Shown here in pieces: positions 51,113 through 51,317 of a stretch of 51,317 nt of DNA. Position 1 is the first letter of the stretch. Each line of letters opens with the position of its first letter. Source of the stretch: Oribacterium sp. NK2B42. GTDB taxonomy: Bacteria > Bacillota > Clostridia > Lachnospirales > Lachnospiraceae. Position numbers and translations under genes: made by a program. The stretch spans positions 1 to 51,317 of the forward strand of contig NZ_AUJX01000030.1 in NCBI RefSeq assembly GCF_000424445.1, read 5' to 3'. The notes under the pieces are model-generated. The model made no database searches. It had not been told where the DNA came from and saw only the letters and a list, made by a program, of their open reading frames with translations.

Positions 51113-51317
51113 GCACGATAAATAAAAAATGAGCCGGCATGCTTCCTTTTAAATACAAATCGCTGTAGCTGTAAAATCCATAACAGCTGAACGTACAAAA
51201 ATGGGTGACAATTCAGTCGATGGATAGCCTTTCGGAATCCAACCGGATTTTGACCATATAACAAGGGGATTAGCCCCGAATGAACATTGAAAAGAGAATA
51301 CTATCCTAAAAACAGAA

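Noticed and set aside
51055-51264. Minus-strand ORF at the right edge
   Set aside because: It starts in non-coding DNA without a ribosome site and runs antisense into the LysR gene; no family recognised.

Overview
The window looks like chromosomal DNA of a Lachnospiraceae-type anaerobe (Butyrivibrio-like). The basis is gene content and style: fused secDF, class IB dihydroorotate dehydrogenase (pyrK-pyrD) with a separate pyrI, an NfnAB transhydrogenase, addAB, an MgtE transporter, an ECF S-component, and strong AGGAGG ribosome sites. Genus is inference. I see no tRNA, rRNA, CRISPR array or prophage.

Layout. 1-1.3 kb: the edge of an unknown gene, a truncated HAD remnant and an intact HAD phosphatase. 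1.3-6.5 kb: a leftward UMP operon pyrK-pyrD-pyrF-pyrE-pyrB-pyrI. It is preceded by a promoter, a 63-codon leader ORF with a uridine-rich stretch, and an intrinsic terminator that contains the leader stop codon. This layout recalls the UTP-sensing pyrBI attenuator of enteric bacteria. 6.6-9 kb: an orphan HicB-like protein, an AraC regulator, and coaX with a structured leader. 9-16.3 kb: tgt, secDF, an lspA-like gene, a C-terminally truncated MocR regulator, a second AraC regulator and mntP. 16.5-21.1 kb: a chemoreceptor and nfnAB, the latter with a promoter and a Rex-like site. 21.4-25 kb: mgtE and an IS4-family insertion sequence. 25-35.6 kb: iron alcohol dehydrogenase, a ThyX-like protein, addA/addB and an ECF S-component.

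35.8-38.9 kb is an AT-rich accessory stretch: an Rpn/PD-(D/E)XK nuclease, a small secreted protein, a broken membrane-protein gene and a MntA-HepT toxin-antitoxin pair. 39-49.9 kb is an 11-kb co-oriented catabolic block: a tripartite tricarboxylate transporter (tctC-tctB-tctA), two alpha/beta esterases, a PrpR-like regulator with a degenerate AAA+ core, a GarR-type reductase, a PPC-domain protein and glycerate kinase. A LysR gene is divergent at its head. The likely logic is uptake of a carboxylate, ester cleavage, then tartronate semialdehyde to glycerate to phosphoglycerate; the substrate is unknown.

The intergenic DNA is rich in long palindromes of at least three families. One has the arm GAGCCnGAGGGCATCC in three copies, one of them a 223-bp nested palindrome. 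A second carries ATGGGGACGG words that also occur at the IS ends. A third sits just upstream of pyrB and lspA and creates false in-frame N-terminal extensions. A phased 26/27-bp repeat array lies upstream of an esterase gene, and addA contains an in-frame 18-bp minisatellite.
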